Source: Rathayibacter sp. VKM Ac-2856
GTDB taxonomy: Bacteria; Actinomycetota; Actinomycetes; Actinomycetales; Microbacteriaceae
Assembly (NCBI RefSeq): GCF_013205055.1
Contig: NZ_JABMLF010000006.1
Span: forward strand, 347,806 to 411,805
Length of the DNA stretch: 64,000 nt
Direction of reading: 5' to 3'
The notes under the pieces are model-generated. The model did not search any database. It saw only the letters and a program-made list of their open reading frames with translations, and was not told the origin of the DNA. The position numbers and the translations under genes are program-made. Every line of letters starts with the position of its first letter. Position 1 is the first letter of the stretch. This document shows positions 43,682 through 52,284 of this stretch, piece after piece.

Positions 43682-44962
43682 ATGAACGAGAAGACGAGTC
43701 GGCGCGCGCCGGGTCCCTGGCGAGTGGGTGTGATCGCGGGGATGGCCTCGTACATCGACGCCGCCGCCATCGTGAGCTTCAGCACCGCGATGGTGATCTA
43801 CCAGCAGGCGCTCGGGATCACTCCGGAGCAGATCGGTCTCGCGTCGGGCGCCCTGACGCTCGGCATCGCGGTGGGCGCGGTCACCGGTGGACGCCTCGGG
43901 GACCGCTTCGGACGCCGCCCCGTCTTCACGGTCACAATGCTCGCGATCATCGTCGGAGCCGTCGTCCTCGTGCTCGCCGATTCCTTCCCACTGGTGATCA
44001 TCGGTGCGATCCTCCTCGGTCTCGCGACCGGGGCCGACCTCCCCGTGTCCCTCTCGACGATCTCCGAGGCGGCGGACGACTCGAACCGAGGGAAGATCCT
44101 CAGTCTCTCCAACCTGCTGTGGCTGGTCGGATCCATCGTCGCCGGCGGCCTCGGAGTGCTGGCGGCCGGGCTGGGTCGTTTCGGTGGCCAGATGCTCTTC
44201 GGCCACATCGCCGTGGTGGCGACCGTCGTCATGGTCGCGCGGCTGGGCGTGCCCGAATCGGACAGCTGGAGGGCTGCTCGAGACGAGCGCCGTGCCGGCG
44301 TCTCCACGGTCCGCGCGGCTCGGTCCGGAGTGCGCGAGCTGCTCCGGCAGCCCTATCTGACGCCGTTCCTCGGTCTGGTCGTCTTCTACGCCTTCACGAA
44401 CCTCGCCGCCAACACGGGCGGCCAGTTCGGCACCTATCTCCTGGTCAACTTCACCGACGTCGACATCGCGACCGCCGCCCTGATCGGTCTCCCCGTCCTC
44501 CCGCTGGCGGTGATCGGGATCCTCTGGTTCATGAAGATCGCGGACTCGCCCAAGCGGTTCACCTACTTCACCGCGGGAGGCGTCCTCTGGATCGTCGGAC
44601 TGCTGATCCCCGTCGTCTTCGGCTACTCCTTCCTCACTTCGTTCATCGCGGGGATCGTGGTCCTCGGCGGCTCCATCTTCGCGTTCGAGGCGATCATGAA
44701 GATCTGGACCCAGGAGCAGTTCCCGACACTCCTCCGCACGACGGCGCAGGGCGCGATCATCGCGGTCGCGCGGCTGTTCGCCGCGATCCTCGCCGCCTTC
44801 ACTCCGTCGATCGCCGGCGCGGGGGGACCCTCCCTGCTCTACGCTCTGCTCGCGCTCTTCGCCGCGATCGGGGTCGTGACCGCCTACGCGGTGTTCAAGA
44901 CGCGCGACCAGCACAACGAGTTCGACACCGAAGCGGCCGAGCGGCCGCTGCAGCGGACCTGA
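43682..44962 (+). CDS. MFS transporter (sugar-porter-like)
   Basis: A 426-residue protein with 12 predicted membrane helices. The MFS signature GRLGDRFGRRPVFT lies between helices 2 and 3, and a second charged motif (ARDERRAGVSTVRAARSGVRELLRQP, in parts) is in the central loop. The repeated PESDSW after helix 6 is typical of sugar and inositol porters. It probably imports rhamnose or a rhamnoside for the neighbouring glycosidase. The ATG follows GAAGGAGAAGAC. It is downstream of GH78 in the same direction. Confidence 0.88.
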   Translation: MNEKTSRRAPGPWRVGVIAGMASYIDAAAIVSFSTAMVIYQQALGITPEQIGLASGALTLGIAVGAVTGGRLGDRFGRRPVFTVTMLAIIVGAVVLVLADSFPLVIIGAILLGLATGADLPVSLSTISEAADDSNRGKILSLSNLLWLVGSIVAGGLGVLAAGLGRFGGQMLFGHIAVVATVVMVARLGVPESDSWRAARDERRAGVSTVRAARSGVRELLRQPYLTPFLGLVVFYAFTNLAANTGGQFGTYLLVNFTDVDIATAALIGLPVLPLAVIGILWFMKIADSPKRFTYFTAGGVLWIVGLLIPVVFGYSFLTSFIAGIVVLGGSIFAFEAIMKIWTQEQFPTLLRTTAQGAIIAVARLFAAILAAFTPSIAGAGGPSLLYALLALFAAIGVVTAYAVFKTRDQHNEFDTEAAERPLQRT

Positions 44963-45075
44963 CCCTCTCGGCCCGCTCTTCGACCGCGGAAGTCGGAGGG
45001 CGGGCCGGGGTGGGTGCGGCGGCGCGTCCGGCTCGAGGCGCGCCTCTCCCAGCCCCGGCCCAGATCGTGGAGTTA

Positions 45076-45097
45076 GTCTAAATTTAGACGTCGTCTC
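45076..45097. promoter_or_regulatory. Shared operator before esterase paralog 3
   Basis: GTCTAAATTTAGAC (perfect 14-bp palindrome) continues as GTC-GTCTC, giving TAGAC-N3-GTCTC. Three half-sites lie 41-62 nt before the esterase start. TAAGTAT just downstream (45101-45107) could be a -10 element, so binding would block the promoter. Confidence 0.7.
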
Positions 45098-45137
45098 ATA
45101 AGTATCGTGATGCGGCACTCCTTGACCGAAGGGCATC

Positions 45138-46412
45138 ATGAACGCGAGCGGGCTGCGGGGCGCCTCCGAGACCGAGTCGAAGCGGACGTCCGTGACGAGG
45201 CTCCGCTCGAGACGACTCCTGCGCTCGCGCCGTCTCCTCGGATGGCGCACAGCCGCGGCGATCGTCGCCTTCGCGCTCGGCGCGCTCGTCGCGGTTCTCG
45301 CACTGGGCAACGGGCTCCCGCCCCGGACGAACGTCGTCACGATGACCGCGGCTCTCGTCTGGGCATCCGTCGGACCGCAGCTGGTCCTCGTCTCCGTCGT
45401 CGCGGCGATCCTCTGCATACCGATCTGGTGCGCCGGCCATCGCCCCGTGGTCACGGGACTGTCCACCGCGATCGTCGCTGTCGCCCTGGTCCTCTCGACG
45501 GCGATCACCGGTGCTCTCGTCGGATCGGCGGGGCCGTCGGGCGGCTCGGTGGATCTGGCCCGTGCGGTGGCGGGGGCGGCGCCCTCGCGCGGCCCGGACG
45601 AGATCACCGCCTACGCCACGGTCGAGGGTCGGTCGCTGGAGGCTCGGGTCTTCGAGCCCGCCGCCGCAGCCGATGCGCCGGTGCTGATGCAGATCGCGGG
45701 TGGAGAGCTGATGGGCGCGTCGGCGGAGTCCTCCGATGCGACCGCTCGCTGGTATGCGAGCAGGGGCTGGTTCGTCGTGACCGTCGACCATCGCCGGGGC
45801 GACTCCTCGGACCCCGCGTGGGACGACGCTCCCGCCGATGTCGGCTGCGCCCTGAGCTGGACCGCTCGTCGCGCCAGTGAGGCCGGAGCCGATCCCCGCC
45901 GCTTGGCTGTGCTGGGCGACTCCGCCGGCGGTCATCTCGCGCTGCTGCTCGGTTGGTCCTCGGCCGTCGACTCCGCGACCACGTCGTGCCCCGCGCTCGG
46001 ATCCGTCCCGGTGCCGGACGCCGTCGCGACCGCCTCTCCGATCGGGGACCTCTCCCACGCGGACGCCCACGGCGCCGTTCCGCTCGGGAGCAGCCCGCAG
46101 CAGTTCGTGCGCGACTTCCTCGGTGGCGCACCGGAGGCGATGCGCGACCGGCTGGTCGTCGTCTCGCCCTGGACCTATCTCTCGGCAAAGACGCCCCCGA
46201 CCCTGATCGTCCAGCCCGAGCGCGACGACGTCGTTCCGGCGGAGGGCAATCGGGGCCTGATCGCCCGAGCGCTGCAGGCCGGCGTCGACGCGACGCTGGC
46301 GGAGATCCCGTTCGCCTACCACGGCTTCGGGCAGGACCCCGACTCGTTGGGCGGGCAGATCCGCAACACGATCGTGGAGAACTGGCTGGCGGACAAGGGG
46401 CTCCGACCCTGA
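45138..46412 (+). CDS. Membrane-anchored alpha/beta-hydrolase, paralog 3 of 4, with altered oxyanion-hole motif
   Basis: A 424-residue member of the same family, with three membrane helices (~38-58, ~80-97, ~107-129) and an external hydrolase domain. The nucleophile block VLGDSAGGHLAL (Ser ~262), QPERDDVVPAEG (Asp) and FAYHGFGQD (His) are intact. Where the others have IHGGGW or IHGGAW, this one has IAGGEL at ~186-191: the His is Ala, and the third and fourth positions are Glu and Leu. The oxyanion hole is therefore probably impaired. It may be a binding protein, a slow enzyme, or on the way to loss, though the promoter palindrome is well kept. Confidence 0.82.
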   Translation: MNASGLRGASETESKRTSVTRLRSRRLLRSRRLLGWRTAAAIVAFALGALVAVLALGNGLPPRTNVVTMTAALVWASVGPQLVLVSVVAAILCIPIWCAGHRPVVTGLSTAIVAVALVLSTAITGALVGSAGPSGGSVDLARAVAGAAPSRGPDEITAYATVEGRSLEARVFEPAAAADAPVLMQIAGGELMGASAESSDATARWYASRGWFVVTVDHRRGDSSDPAWDDAPADVGCALSWTARRASEAGADPRRLAVLGDSAGGHLALLLGWSSAVDSATTSCPALGSVPVPDAVATASPIGDLSHADAHGAVPLGSSPQQFVRDFLGGAPEAMRDRLVVVSPWTYLSAKTPPTLIVQPERDDVVPAEGNRGLIARALQAGVDATLAEIPFAYHGFGQDPDSLGGQIRNTIVENWLADKGLRP

Positions 46413-46467
46413 GGCGTCGGAGCGCCGCGTTTCATCAATCGGCACGGCGTGCAGTCACTTGAAATAT

Positions 46468-46496
46468 CAGCTCTGCTCTGAAAGTCTGAAGAGCTG
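46468..46496. promoter_or_regulatory. Inverted repeat upstream of the second GH2 gene
   Basis: CAGCTCT (46468-46474) and AGAGCTG (46490-46496) are a perfect 7-bp inverted repeat with a 15-nt spacer, 55 nt before the leader ORF. It could be a regulator site or an mRNA hairpin. Confidence 0.4.
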
Positions 46497-46550
46497 TCTC
46501 CGCGCACGTGGCCGGAGACCGCCGAGCTGTCGACGACGAAGGAGTTGCGC

Positions 46551-46628
46551 ATGATCCGCAGGAGCACGGGGCGGCCTGTCCCGGTCACGGGGCGATCGGC
46601 CGAGCGCGATCCGGAGGTGGCGGCGTGA
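46551..46628 (+). CDS. Short leader ORF coupled to the second GH2 gene
   Basis: A 25-codon ORF (MIRRSTGRPVPVTGRSA, then ERDPEVAA) with a strong site AAGGAG seven bases before the ATG. Its stop overlaps the GTG start of the GH2 gene (GTGA), which itself has only a weak site. The sequence GGAGTTGCGCATG matches the leader ORF upstream of the SGNH gene at 37888. The two peptides are not similar, so the shared part is the translation start. Confidence 0.5.
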   Translation: MIRRSTGRPVPVTGRSAERDPEVAA

Positions 46629-49093
46629 CCCCCGAGTCCGGTGACGTGCGCTCCGCCGTCGAGTACGACCTCACCTCCCGTGACGAGAACGGCACCGGGC
46701 GGTTCGCCTGGCACCCCTTCACCGGCGGCTGGAGCGTGGAGCGGGCGGGGGCCGCGCCGATGGCCGTGGAAGTCCCTCACGACGCGATGATCTCGGAGAC
46801 CCGTCGCCCGGACGCTCCGAGCGGTTTCAACGGGGCGTACTTCCCCGGAGGCCGGTACGTCTACCGCAAGCGCTGGATCCTGAGCGGTGTCGAGCGGGAG
46901 GAGCGCGTGCTCCTGCGTTTCGAGGGGATCGCCCGCGTCTCCACCATCGCGGTCAACGGCGTTCGCGTCGGCGGTTCCTCCAACGCCTACCGCGAGCTCG
47001 AGGTCGACGTCACCGACGTGCTGCGCCACGGCGAGGAGAACGAGATCGAGGTCGTGGCGGACACCAGCGAGCAGCCGAGCAGTCGCTGGTACGTCGGTTC
47101 CGGCCTGCACCGCGCGGTCGCCCTGCAGGTGCGCGGACCGATCACCCTCGGCCCGCACGGAGTGCGGATCCGCACCACCGGGATCGCCGACACGGCGACC
47201 GTCGACATCGATGTCGCCTTCGCGAACGCCGATCGCGCCGGCGTGCGCGTCGACGTCGAGATCGCCGACGCGGGTGCCGTGGTCGCCCGTGCGCACGCCA
47301 CGACCGACGGCACCTCGTCCCGCCTCGCTCTCGCGATCCCCGACTCACGGCTCTGGTCGGCGGAGGATCCGCATCTGTACGTCTGCCGAGTCGTGCTGAG
47401 CGTCGGCGAGGCGGTCGTCGACGCGCAGGAGCACCGGATCGGGCTGCGCATCATCGCCCTCGATGCGCAGCGCGGGCTCCTGGTCAACGACGAGCCCGTC
47501 CTGCTGCGCGGAGCGAACGTGCACCACGACAACGGGGTCATCGGCTCCGTGGCGCTTCCCGCCGCCGAACTCCGCCGAGCCGGGCTCCTGAAGGAGAACG
47601 GCTTCAACGCGATCCGCAGCGCGCACAATCCTCTGTCGCGCGCGATGATCGACGCCTGCGACGAGGTCGGCCTCTACGCTATCGACGAGACGACCGACGT
47701 CTGGTGGAATCCGAAGACCCCCTTCGACGACTCGCGCCGGTTCATGGAGGACTGGCAGGCGGACCTCGAGGCGCTGACTCTTCGCGACCGGAACCGGGCG
47801 AGCGTCATCATGCTCTCGATCAGCAACGAGAACAGTGAGACCATGTCGCGCGCCGGCATCGAGCTCGCCCGTTCGATGCGGGACCTCGTCCACTCCCTGG
47901 ACGGGACGCGGCCGGTGACCGCGGGTGTCAACCTGACGCTCAACGCACTCGGCAAGAAGGATGCCGCGCCGCCCCGGGAGGGCGAGAGCGCGCAGGCCCC
48001 GATGAGCAGCACCGCCTTCAACATCTCGATGCAGTTCGCGGGCCCGATCATGAAGACCGTCGCCGTGACGCCCTTCGCCGATCGCGCGACCAGGGGTGTC
48101 TTCGACGTCCTCGACGTCGCGGGATACAACTACGGTGCCAACCGGTGGCGCAAGGACGCCGAGGCGCATCCCTCCCGCATCGTGCTCGGGACCGAGGAGA
48201 AGCCGGGCGACATCGCGGCGGTCTGGCCTCTCGTCGAGAGCCTGCCGAACGTGATCGGCGACTTCGTCTGGGCCGGCTGGGACTATCTCGGCGAGGTCGG
48301 CATCGGCCACTGGACCTACGGAACACGGCTCGCGTGGCTGATGAAGGCGTATCCGCACCTCACGAGCGGATCCGGCTCTCTCGACATCACCGGGATCCCC
48401 GGCGCCGGCGCCCTGCTCTCGCAGGCCGCGTGGGGGACGGAGCAGCGGCCGCAGATCGCGGTCCGCCCGCTCGACGTCTCCGGGAAGCCCGTGGCGAAGG
48501 CGGCCTGGCGTGCGAGCGACGCGATCAGCAGCTGGTCGTGGCGGGGTCGGGACGGCGAGCGGGCCCACGTCGAGGTCTACTCCTCCTCAGAGGAGGTCGA
48601 TCTGCTCCTGAACGGGAGGAGGATCGGCACGCGCAAGGCGGGTGCGGCGCACGGATTCCTCGCGCGCTTCCAGGTCCCGTACCGTCCGGGCGAGCTGGTC
48701 GCGGTGGGGCGGAGCACCGGGGCGCGCCCCCTCGAGGGCCGACTGCGATCCGCTCGCGGACCGCTGCGCCTGGTGCTGCGACCCGAACGCACGGACTTCT
48801 CCGCCGACGGCGGCGACTTGGCCTACGTGAACGTCGAGATCGCCGACGCCGACGGCGTGGTCGAGTCCCTCGCGGACGATCTCGTCACCCTCGCGGTCGA
48901 CGGTCCCGCCACGCTCGCCGGCTTCGGCAGCGGAGTGCCCGCGACCGAGGAGTCCTTCGCCGACGATCGGCACCGCACCTACTACGGTCGCGCGCTGGCG
49001 GTCCTCCGCGCGACCCGGCAGGCGGGTGTCGTCACGCTGACGGCGACCTCTCGGCGCCACGGCAGCGTCTCGACCGAGCTCGTCTTCTCCTGA
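46625..49093 (+). CDS. Glycoside hydrolase family 2 enzyme (second copy)
   Basis: An 822-residue GH2 enzyme with the same domain order as the gene at 4480: an N-terminal jelly roll (with SSRWYVGSGLHRAV), an Ig-like domain, a barrel with acid/base E402 in SISNENSE and nucleophile E524 in LGTEEKPGD, and C-terminal beta domains ending in LAGFGSGVPATEESF. A central insert (~445-490, GKKDAAPPREGESAQAPMSS in parts) differs from the other copy. No signal peptide. It probably removes beta-galactosyl or related sugars from oligosaccharides after rhamnose release. GTG at 46625 is coupled to the leader ORF. Confidence 0.9.
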   Translation: MTPESGDVRSAVEYDLTSRDENGTGRFAWHPFTGGWSVERAGAAPMAVEVPHDAMISETRRPDAPSGFNGAYFPGGRYVYRKRWILSGVEREERVLLRFEGIARVSTIAVNGVRVGGSSNAYRELEVDVTDVLRHGEENEIEVVADTSEQPSSRWYVGSGLHRAVALQVRGPITLGPHGVRIRTTGIADTATVDIDVAFANADRAGVRVDVEIADAGAVVARAHATTDGTSSRLALAIPDSRLWSAEDPHLYVCRVVLSVGEAVVDAQEHRIGLRIIALDAQRGLLVNDEPVLLRGANVHHDNGVIGSVALPAAELRRAGLLKENGFNAIRSAHNPLSRAMIDACDEVGLYAIDETTDVWWNPKTPFDDSRRFMEDWQADLEALTLRDRNRASVIMLSISNENSETMSRAGIELARSMRDLVHSLDGTRPVTAGVNLTLNALGKKDAAPPREGESAQAPMSSTAFNISMQFAGPIMKTVAVTPFADRATRGVFDVLDVAGYNYGANRWRKDAEAHPSRIVLGTEEKPGDIAAVWPLVESLPNVIGDFVWAGWDYLGEVGIGHWTYGTRLAWLMKAYPHLTSGSGSLDITGIPGAGALLSQAAWGTEQRPQIAVRPLDVSGKPVAKAAWRASDAISSWSWRGRDGERAHVEVYSSSEEVDLLLNGRRIGTRKAGAAHGFLARFQVPYRPGELVAVGRSTGARPLEGRLRSARGPLRLVLRPERTDFSADGGDLAYVNVEIADADGVVESLADDLVTLAVDGPATLAGFGSGVPATEESFADDRHRTYYGRALAVLRATRQAGVVTLTATSRRHGSVSTELVFS

Positions 49094-49122
49094 CGCGCTG
49101 GACCGACCGGCATACTCGTCCG

Positions 49123-50595
49123 ATGAACTGGCGTGCGCTGCTCAAGACCGTTCCTGCCGTCGTCCTCGTCGTGGATGTCCTGATCCGGCTGACGGCCGTC
49201 GTCACCGTGCCCCGCAACACGCGCCCGAGCTCGGCGATGGCCTGGCTGATGGCGATCTTCGTCGCGCCGATCCCCGGCAGCATCCTCTACGCGGTGCTCG
49301 GCAGCACCCGGCTCCCGCAGGATCGTCGCGACAAGCAGCGCGACGTCAACGCCCTCTTCGTCCAGGTGACCGAGGACGTCCCGTCCCTCGACACTGCTTC
49401 CTCGACCGACCCGGCGCCCAGCTGGCTGCCGTCCGTGGTGCACCTCAATCGCCGTCTGGGCTCGATGCCGTTGCTGGGGGGCAACGACGTGACACTGCTC
49501 CCCGACTACCTCGCCTCCGTCAGGGCGATGGCCGACGCCGTCGGCGCGGCCAAGCGGTTCGTGCACGTGGAGTTCTACATCCTGGCGCGCGACGAGACCA
49601 CCGGGCCCTTCTTCGACGCCCTCCTGGCCGCGCACAATCGCGGCGTGGACGTCCGCGTCCTCTACGACCACTGGGCGACGATCCGCAATCCGCTCGGACC
49701 CGCCACCCGGCGGTGGCTCGAGGAGAACGGGATCCCCTTCCAGGAGATGCTGCCGTTCCGTCCATTCCGCGGCTCGTGGCGCCGCCCCGACCTGCGCAAC
49801 CACCGGAAGATCGTCGTCGTGGACGGAGGCCTCGCCTTCACCGGCTCGCAGAACATGGTCGACGACAGCTACAACAAGCCGGACAACATCCGCCGCGGGC
49901 TGCACTGGAAGGACCTGATGATCCGGCTCGAGGGGCCCTCCGCTCTGGCGCTGGACGCGCTGTTCCTCACCGACTGGTTCTCGGAGACCGGCGACTTCCT
50001 CCCGACAGCCGATGAGCTGCCCGCCGAGCGGACCTCCTCCACCGCCGTGGCCTGCCAGATCGTCCCGAGCGGACCGGGCTTCGAAGGGGAGAACAACCTG
50101 CGGTTGTTCAACGCCCTGGTCTACGGCGCTCAAGAGCGCCTGATCATCGCCAGCCCGTACTTCGTTCCCGACGACTCGATGCTCTACGCGATCACGACGG
50201 CCGCCGAGCGCGGTGTCGACGTGCAGCTCTTCGCCTGCGCCGTGGCCGATCAGTACGTCGTCTACCACGCGCAGCGCTCCTACTACGAGACCCTGCTGCG
50301 GGCGGGAGTTCGGATCTTCCTGTACGAGGAGCCGACCGTCCTGCACTCCAAGCACTTCACGGTGGACGACGACATCGCGGTCGTCGGGTCCAGCAACATG
50401 GACATGCGCTCGTTCAGCCTCAACCTCGAGGTGTCCGTCATGATCCACGGCGCGGAGTTCGTCGAGCGGCTGCGCGCGATCGAGGACGACTACCGGGCGA
50501 TGTCGAGGGAGGTCACCCTCGACCAGTGGTTGACCCGGCCCGCCGCCGCGCAGATCCTCGACACCGTGGCACGGCTCACTGCCGCCGTGCAGTAG
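49123..50595 (+). CDS. Cardiolipin synthase-like phospholipase D family protein
   Basis: A 490-residue PLD-superfamily enzyme. Two membrane helices lie at the N-terminus (~8-25 and ~37-60), then a linker and two HKD motifs: HRKIVVVDGGLAFTGSQN (~227) and HSKHFTVDDDIAVVGSSN (~407). This is the plan of bacterial cardiolipin synthases, which join two phosphatidylglycerols. It sits 29 nt after the GH2 gene. Its presence among carbohydrate genes is unexplained and it may simply be a passenger. Converges on esterase paralog 4. Confidence 0.9.
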   Translation: MNWRALLKTVPAVVLVVDVLIRLTAVVTVPRNTRPSSAMAWLMAIFVAPIPGSILYAVLGSTRLPQDRRDKQRDVNALFVQVTEDVPSLDTASSTDPAPSWLPSVVHLNRRLGSMPLLGGNDVTLLPDYLASVRAMADAVGAAKRFVHVEFYILARDETTGPFFDALLAAHNRGVDVRVLYDHWATIRNPLGPATRRWLEENGIPFQEMLPFRPFRGSWRRPDLRNHRKIVVVDGGLAFTGSQNMVDDSYNKPDNIRRGLHWKDLMIRLEGPSALALDALFLTDWFSETGDFLPTADELPAERTSSTAVACQIVPSGPGFEGENNLRLFNALVYGAQERLIIASPYFVPDDSMLYAITTAAERGVDVQLFACAVADQYVVYHAQRSYYETLLRAGVRIFLYEEPTVLHSKHFTVDDDIAVVGSSNMDMRSFSLNLEVSVMIHGAEFVERLRAIEDDYRAMSREVTLDQWLTRPAAAQILDTVARLTAAVQ

Positions 50596-50632
50596 CCGGA
50601 CGTCCCCGGCGGCACGTCTGCTCGTCGTCCCG

Positions 50633-50657
50633 GAGTCCCGCGGTCGGCCGCGGACTC
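50633..50657. terminator. Hairpin between the cardiolipin synthase and esterase paralog 4 genes
   Basis: GAGTCC..GCGG pairs with CCGC..GGACTC with one bulged C, a short GC stem between two convergent genes. Confidence 0.5.
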
Positions 50658-50700
50658 ACGGGCGGCGGCGCGCGCTCACCGCCCGTGCGATCCCCGTCGA

Positions 50701-51936
50701 CTAGGGCGCGAGGCCCTGCTCCTGGAGCCAGGCGACGGTGACCGTCCTCTTGATCTGATCGCCGAGCGAGCCGGGGATGATGTCGAAGCCGTGGTGGGAG
50801 AAGGGGATCGAGGCGATACTCGCGTCGACTCCGGCGCTCTGCGCCTGCTCGACGAGGCGATGGTTGCCCTCGGCGGGGATGAAGTCGTCGCGCTCGGGCT
50901 GCAGGACGAAGGTCGCGGGTGCCGCCTCCGAGAAGTAGGTCGAGGGGGAGACCGCTGCCAGGCGGTCGGGGACCTCCGACGGCTCGCCTCCGAGGAAATC
51001 GCTGATGAAGTCCTTCGGCTCGAGGCCCAGTGCCGCGTTCCCGTAGTCGTAGGTGTACTGGATGTCTCCGACCGGGTACGAGGCCACGACGGCCTCCGGC
51101 ACGGGGACCTCGCCGAGGTCGGGGCAGGACGTCGTCGCCCGGTCCGCGGCGGCGGACCAGCTCAGGAGCAGGGCGAGGTGCCCGCCGGCGGAGTCGCCGG
51201 TCACGGTCAGGCGCTCGGGATCCGCTCCAGCCGCGCCGGCTCGCTGTGCGGCCCAGCTGAGCGCGCAGCCGACGTCGGCCGGCGCCTTGTCCCACGTGGG
51301 ATCCTCCGCCGTCGAGAGCCGGTAGTCGACGTTGACGACGTACCAGCCCTGGTCGGCGTACCAGCGGGCGCTGGCGTCGGATTCCGCAGCGGTGCCGATG
51401 GCCCAGGCTCCTCCGTGGATGTACATCATCACCGGCGCGCCCTCGGGGTCCTCCGGTTCGTAGACGCGCGCCTCCTGCGCCTCGCCGTCGACCGTGGTGT
51501 AGCTCGTGACCTCATCGGGTCCCTCCTCCGACGCCGACAGCGCCACGGCACCAGCGAGGTCGACGGAGCCGCCGAGCGTGCTACCGGCGTTCACCAGCAC
51601 GCCGCTGATGATCGTCGAGGCGACCAGGGCGGCGACGGCCAACCCGGACGCGACACCTCGGAGCACCTTCCGGCGGCCCGCGAGCCACAGTGGGACGCTG
51701 AGGATCACCGCCAGTGCGCTGACGACGACGAGCTGCGGTCCGACCCACGCCCAGACGACCGCCGCTGCCAGGGTCACGTAGTTCGCGGTGGGCGGGAACG
51801 CGTTGCCCAGCGCCAGGACGAGGACGAGACCGCCGAGGATCGCCGCGACGATCGCCGCAGCGGTCCGGAGGCCCCGAGTGCGGCGACCGGCTCGGCCTCG
51901 GGTCGAGGGGGTGCTGGTACGCGGATGCGATGTCAT
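50701..51936 (-). CDS. Membrane-anchored alpha/beta-hydrolase, paralog 4 of 4
   Basis: A 411-residue member with three membrane helices (~24-47, ~63-83, ~93-115) and the complete active site: MYIHGGAWAIG, VTGDSAGGHLAL (Ser), QPERDDFIPAEG (Asp), FSHHGFDII (His). The ATG at 51936 is preferred because GGAAG lies six bases upstream; codons further up have no site and pass into the operator. With paralog 1 it brackets the esterase and glycosidase locus. The catalytic domain faces outward by helix count. Substrate unknown; an acyl ester is likely. Confidence 0.85.
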   Translation of the reverse strand: MTSHPRTSTPSTRGRAGRRTRGLRTAAAIVAAILGGLVLVLALGNAFPPTANYVTLAAAVVWAWVGPQLVVVSALAVILSVPLWLAGRRKVLRGVASGLAVAALVASTIISGVLVNAGSTLGGSVDLAGAVALSASEEGPDEVTSYTTVDGEAQEARVYEPEDPEGAPVMMYIHGGAWAIGTAAESDASARWYADQGWYVVNVDYRLSTAEDPTWDKAPADVGCALSWAAQRAGAAGADPERLTVTGDSAGGHLALLLSWSAAADRATTSCPDLGEVPVPEAVVASYPVGDIQYTYDYGNAALGLEPKDFISDFLGGEPSEVPDRLAAVSPSTYFSEAAPATFVLQPERDDFIPAEGNHRLVEQAQSAGVDASIASIPFSHHGFDIIPGSLGDQIKRTVTVAWLQEQGLAP

Positions 51937-51977
51937 GGGCGTCTTCCGTTCGGGGGGCGATGTGGTCATCACACTAA

Positions 51978-51999
51978 GTCTAATTCTAGACAGAGTCTA
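51978..51999. promoter_or_regulatory. Shared operator before esterase paralog 4
   Basis: GTCTA-ATTC-TAGAC (51978-51991) runs into TAGAC-AGA-GTCTA (51987-51999): three half-sites with the same spacing as before paralog 3, 42-63 nt upstream of the start. Confidence 0.7.
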
Positions 52000-52284
52000 G
52001 CTTTATCGAGCGGAATCACGGAGGCAGGAGATCGAGACGATCCAGGAGGACTCGGTCTGCTCGCCCGGTCACCGAACAGGAGCAGCGACGGCCGGATCAC
52101 CGCGGATCACGCGCGGTCCTCGCGCCTTTGCGCCCTGACGCGCAGGCCCGTCCCCGCCGGTGCAGGAGGGCGTCAGAAGGCCGAGGCCCTTGCGGGCCCC
52201 GGCCCCCTTCTCCGGTGCCGGCGACAGGGGGATGCGGCACCAGTCGGTTCCCGCCGAGGGCGGGAGGCTGGGGGACCCGGAGGG
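52000..52284. other. Gap upstream of esterase paralog 4 and downstream of gapB
   Basis: Together with the operator this makes a 348-nt non-coding gap. A perfect stem TCCCGCC-GAG-GGCGGGA (52249-52265) lies 20 nt beyond the gapB stop and probably ends that operon. GC-rich sequence between shows no gene or known repeat. Confidence 0.5.

Noticed and set aside
49123..50595. Cardiolipin synthase as a working part of the glycoside locus
   Set aside because: Nothing in sequence or control ties it to sugar use; no TAGAC operator or overlap with neighbours.
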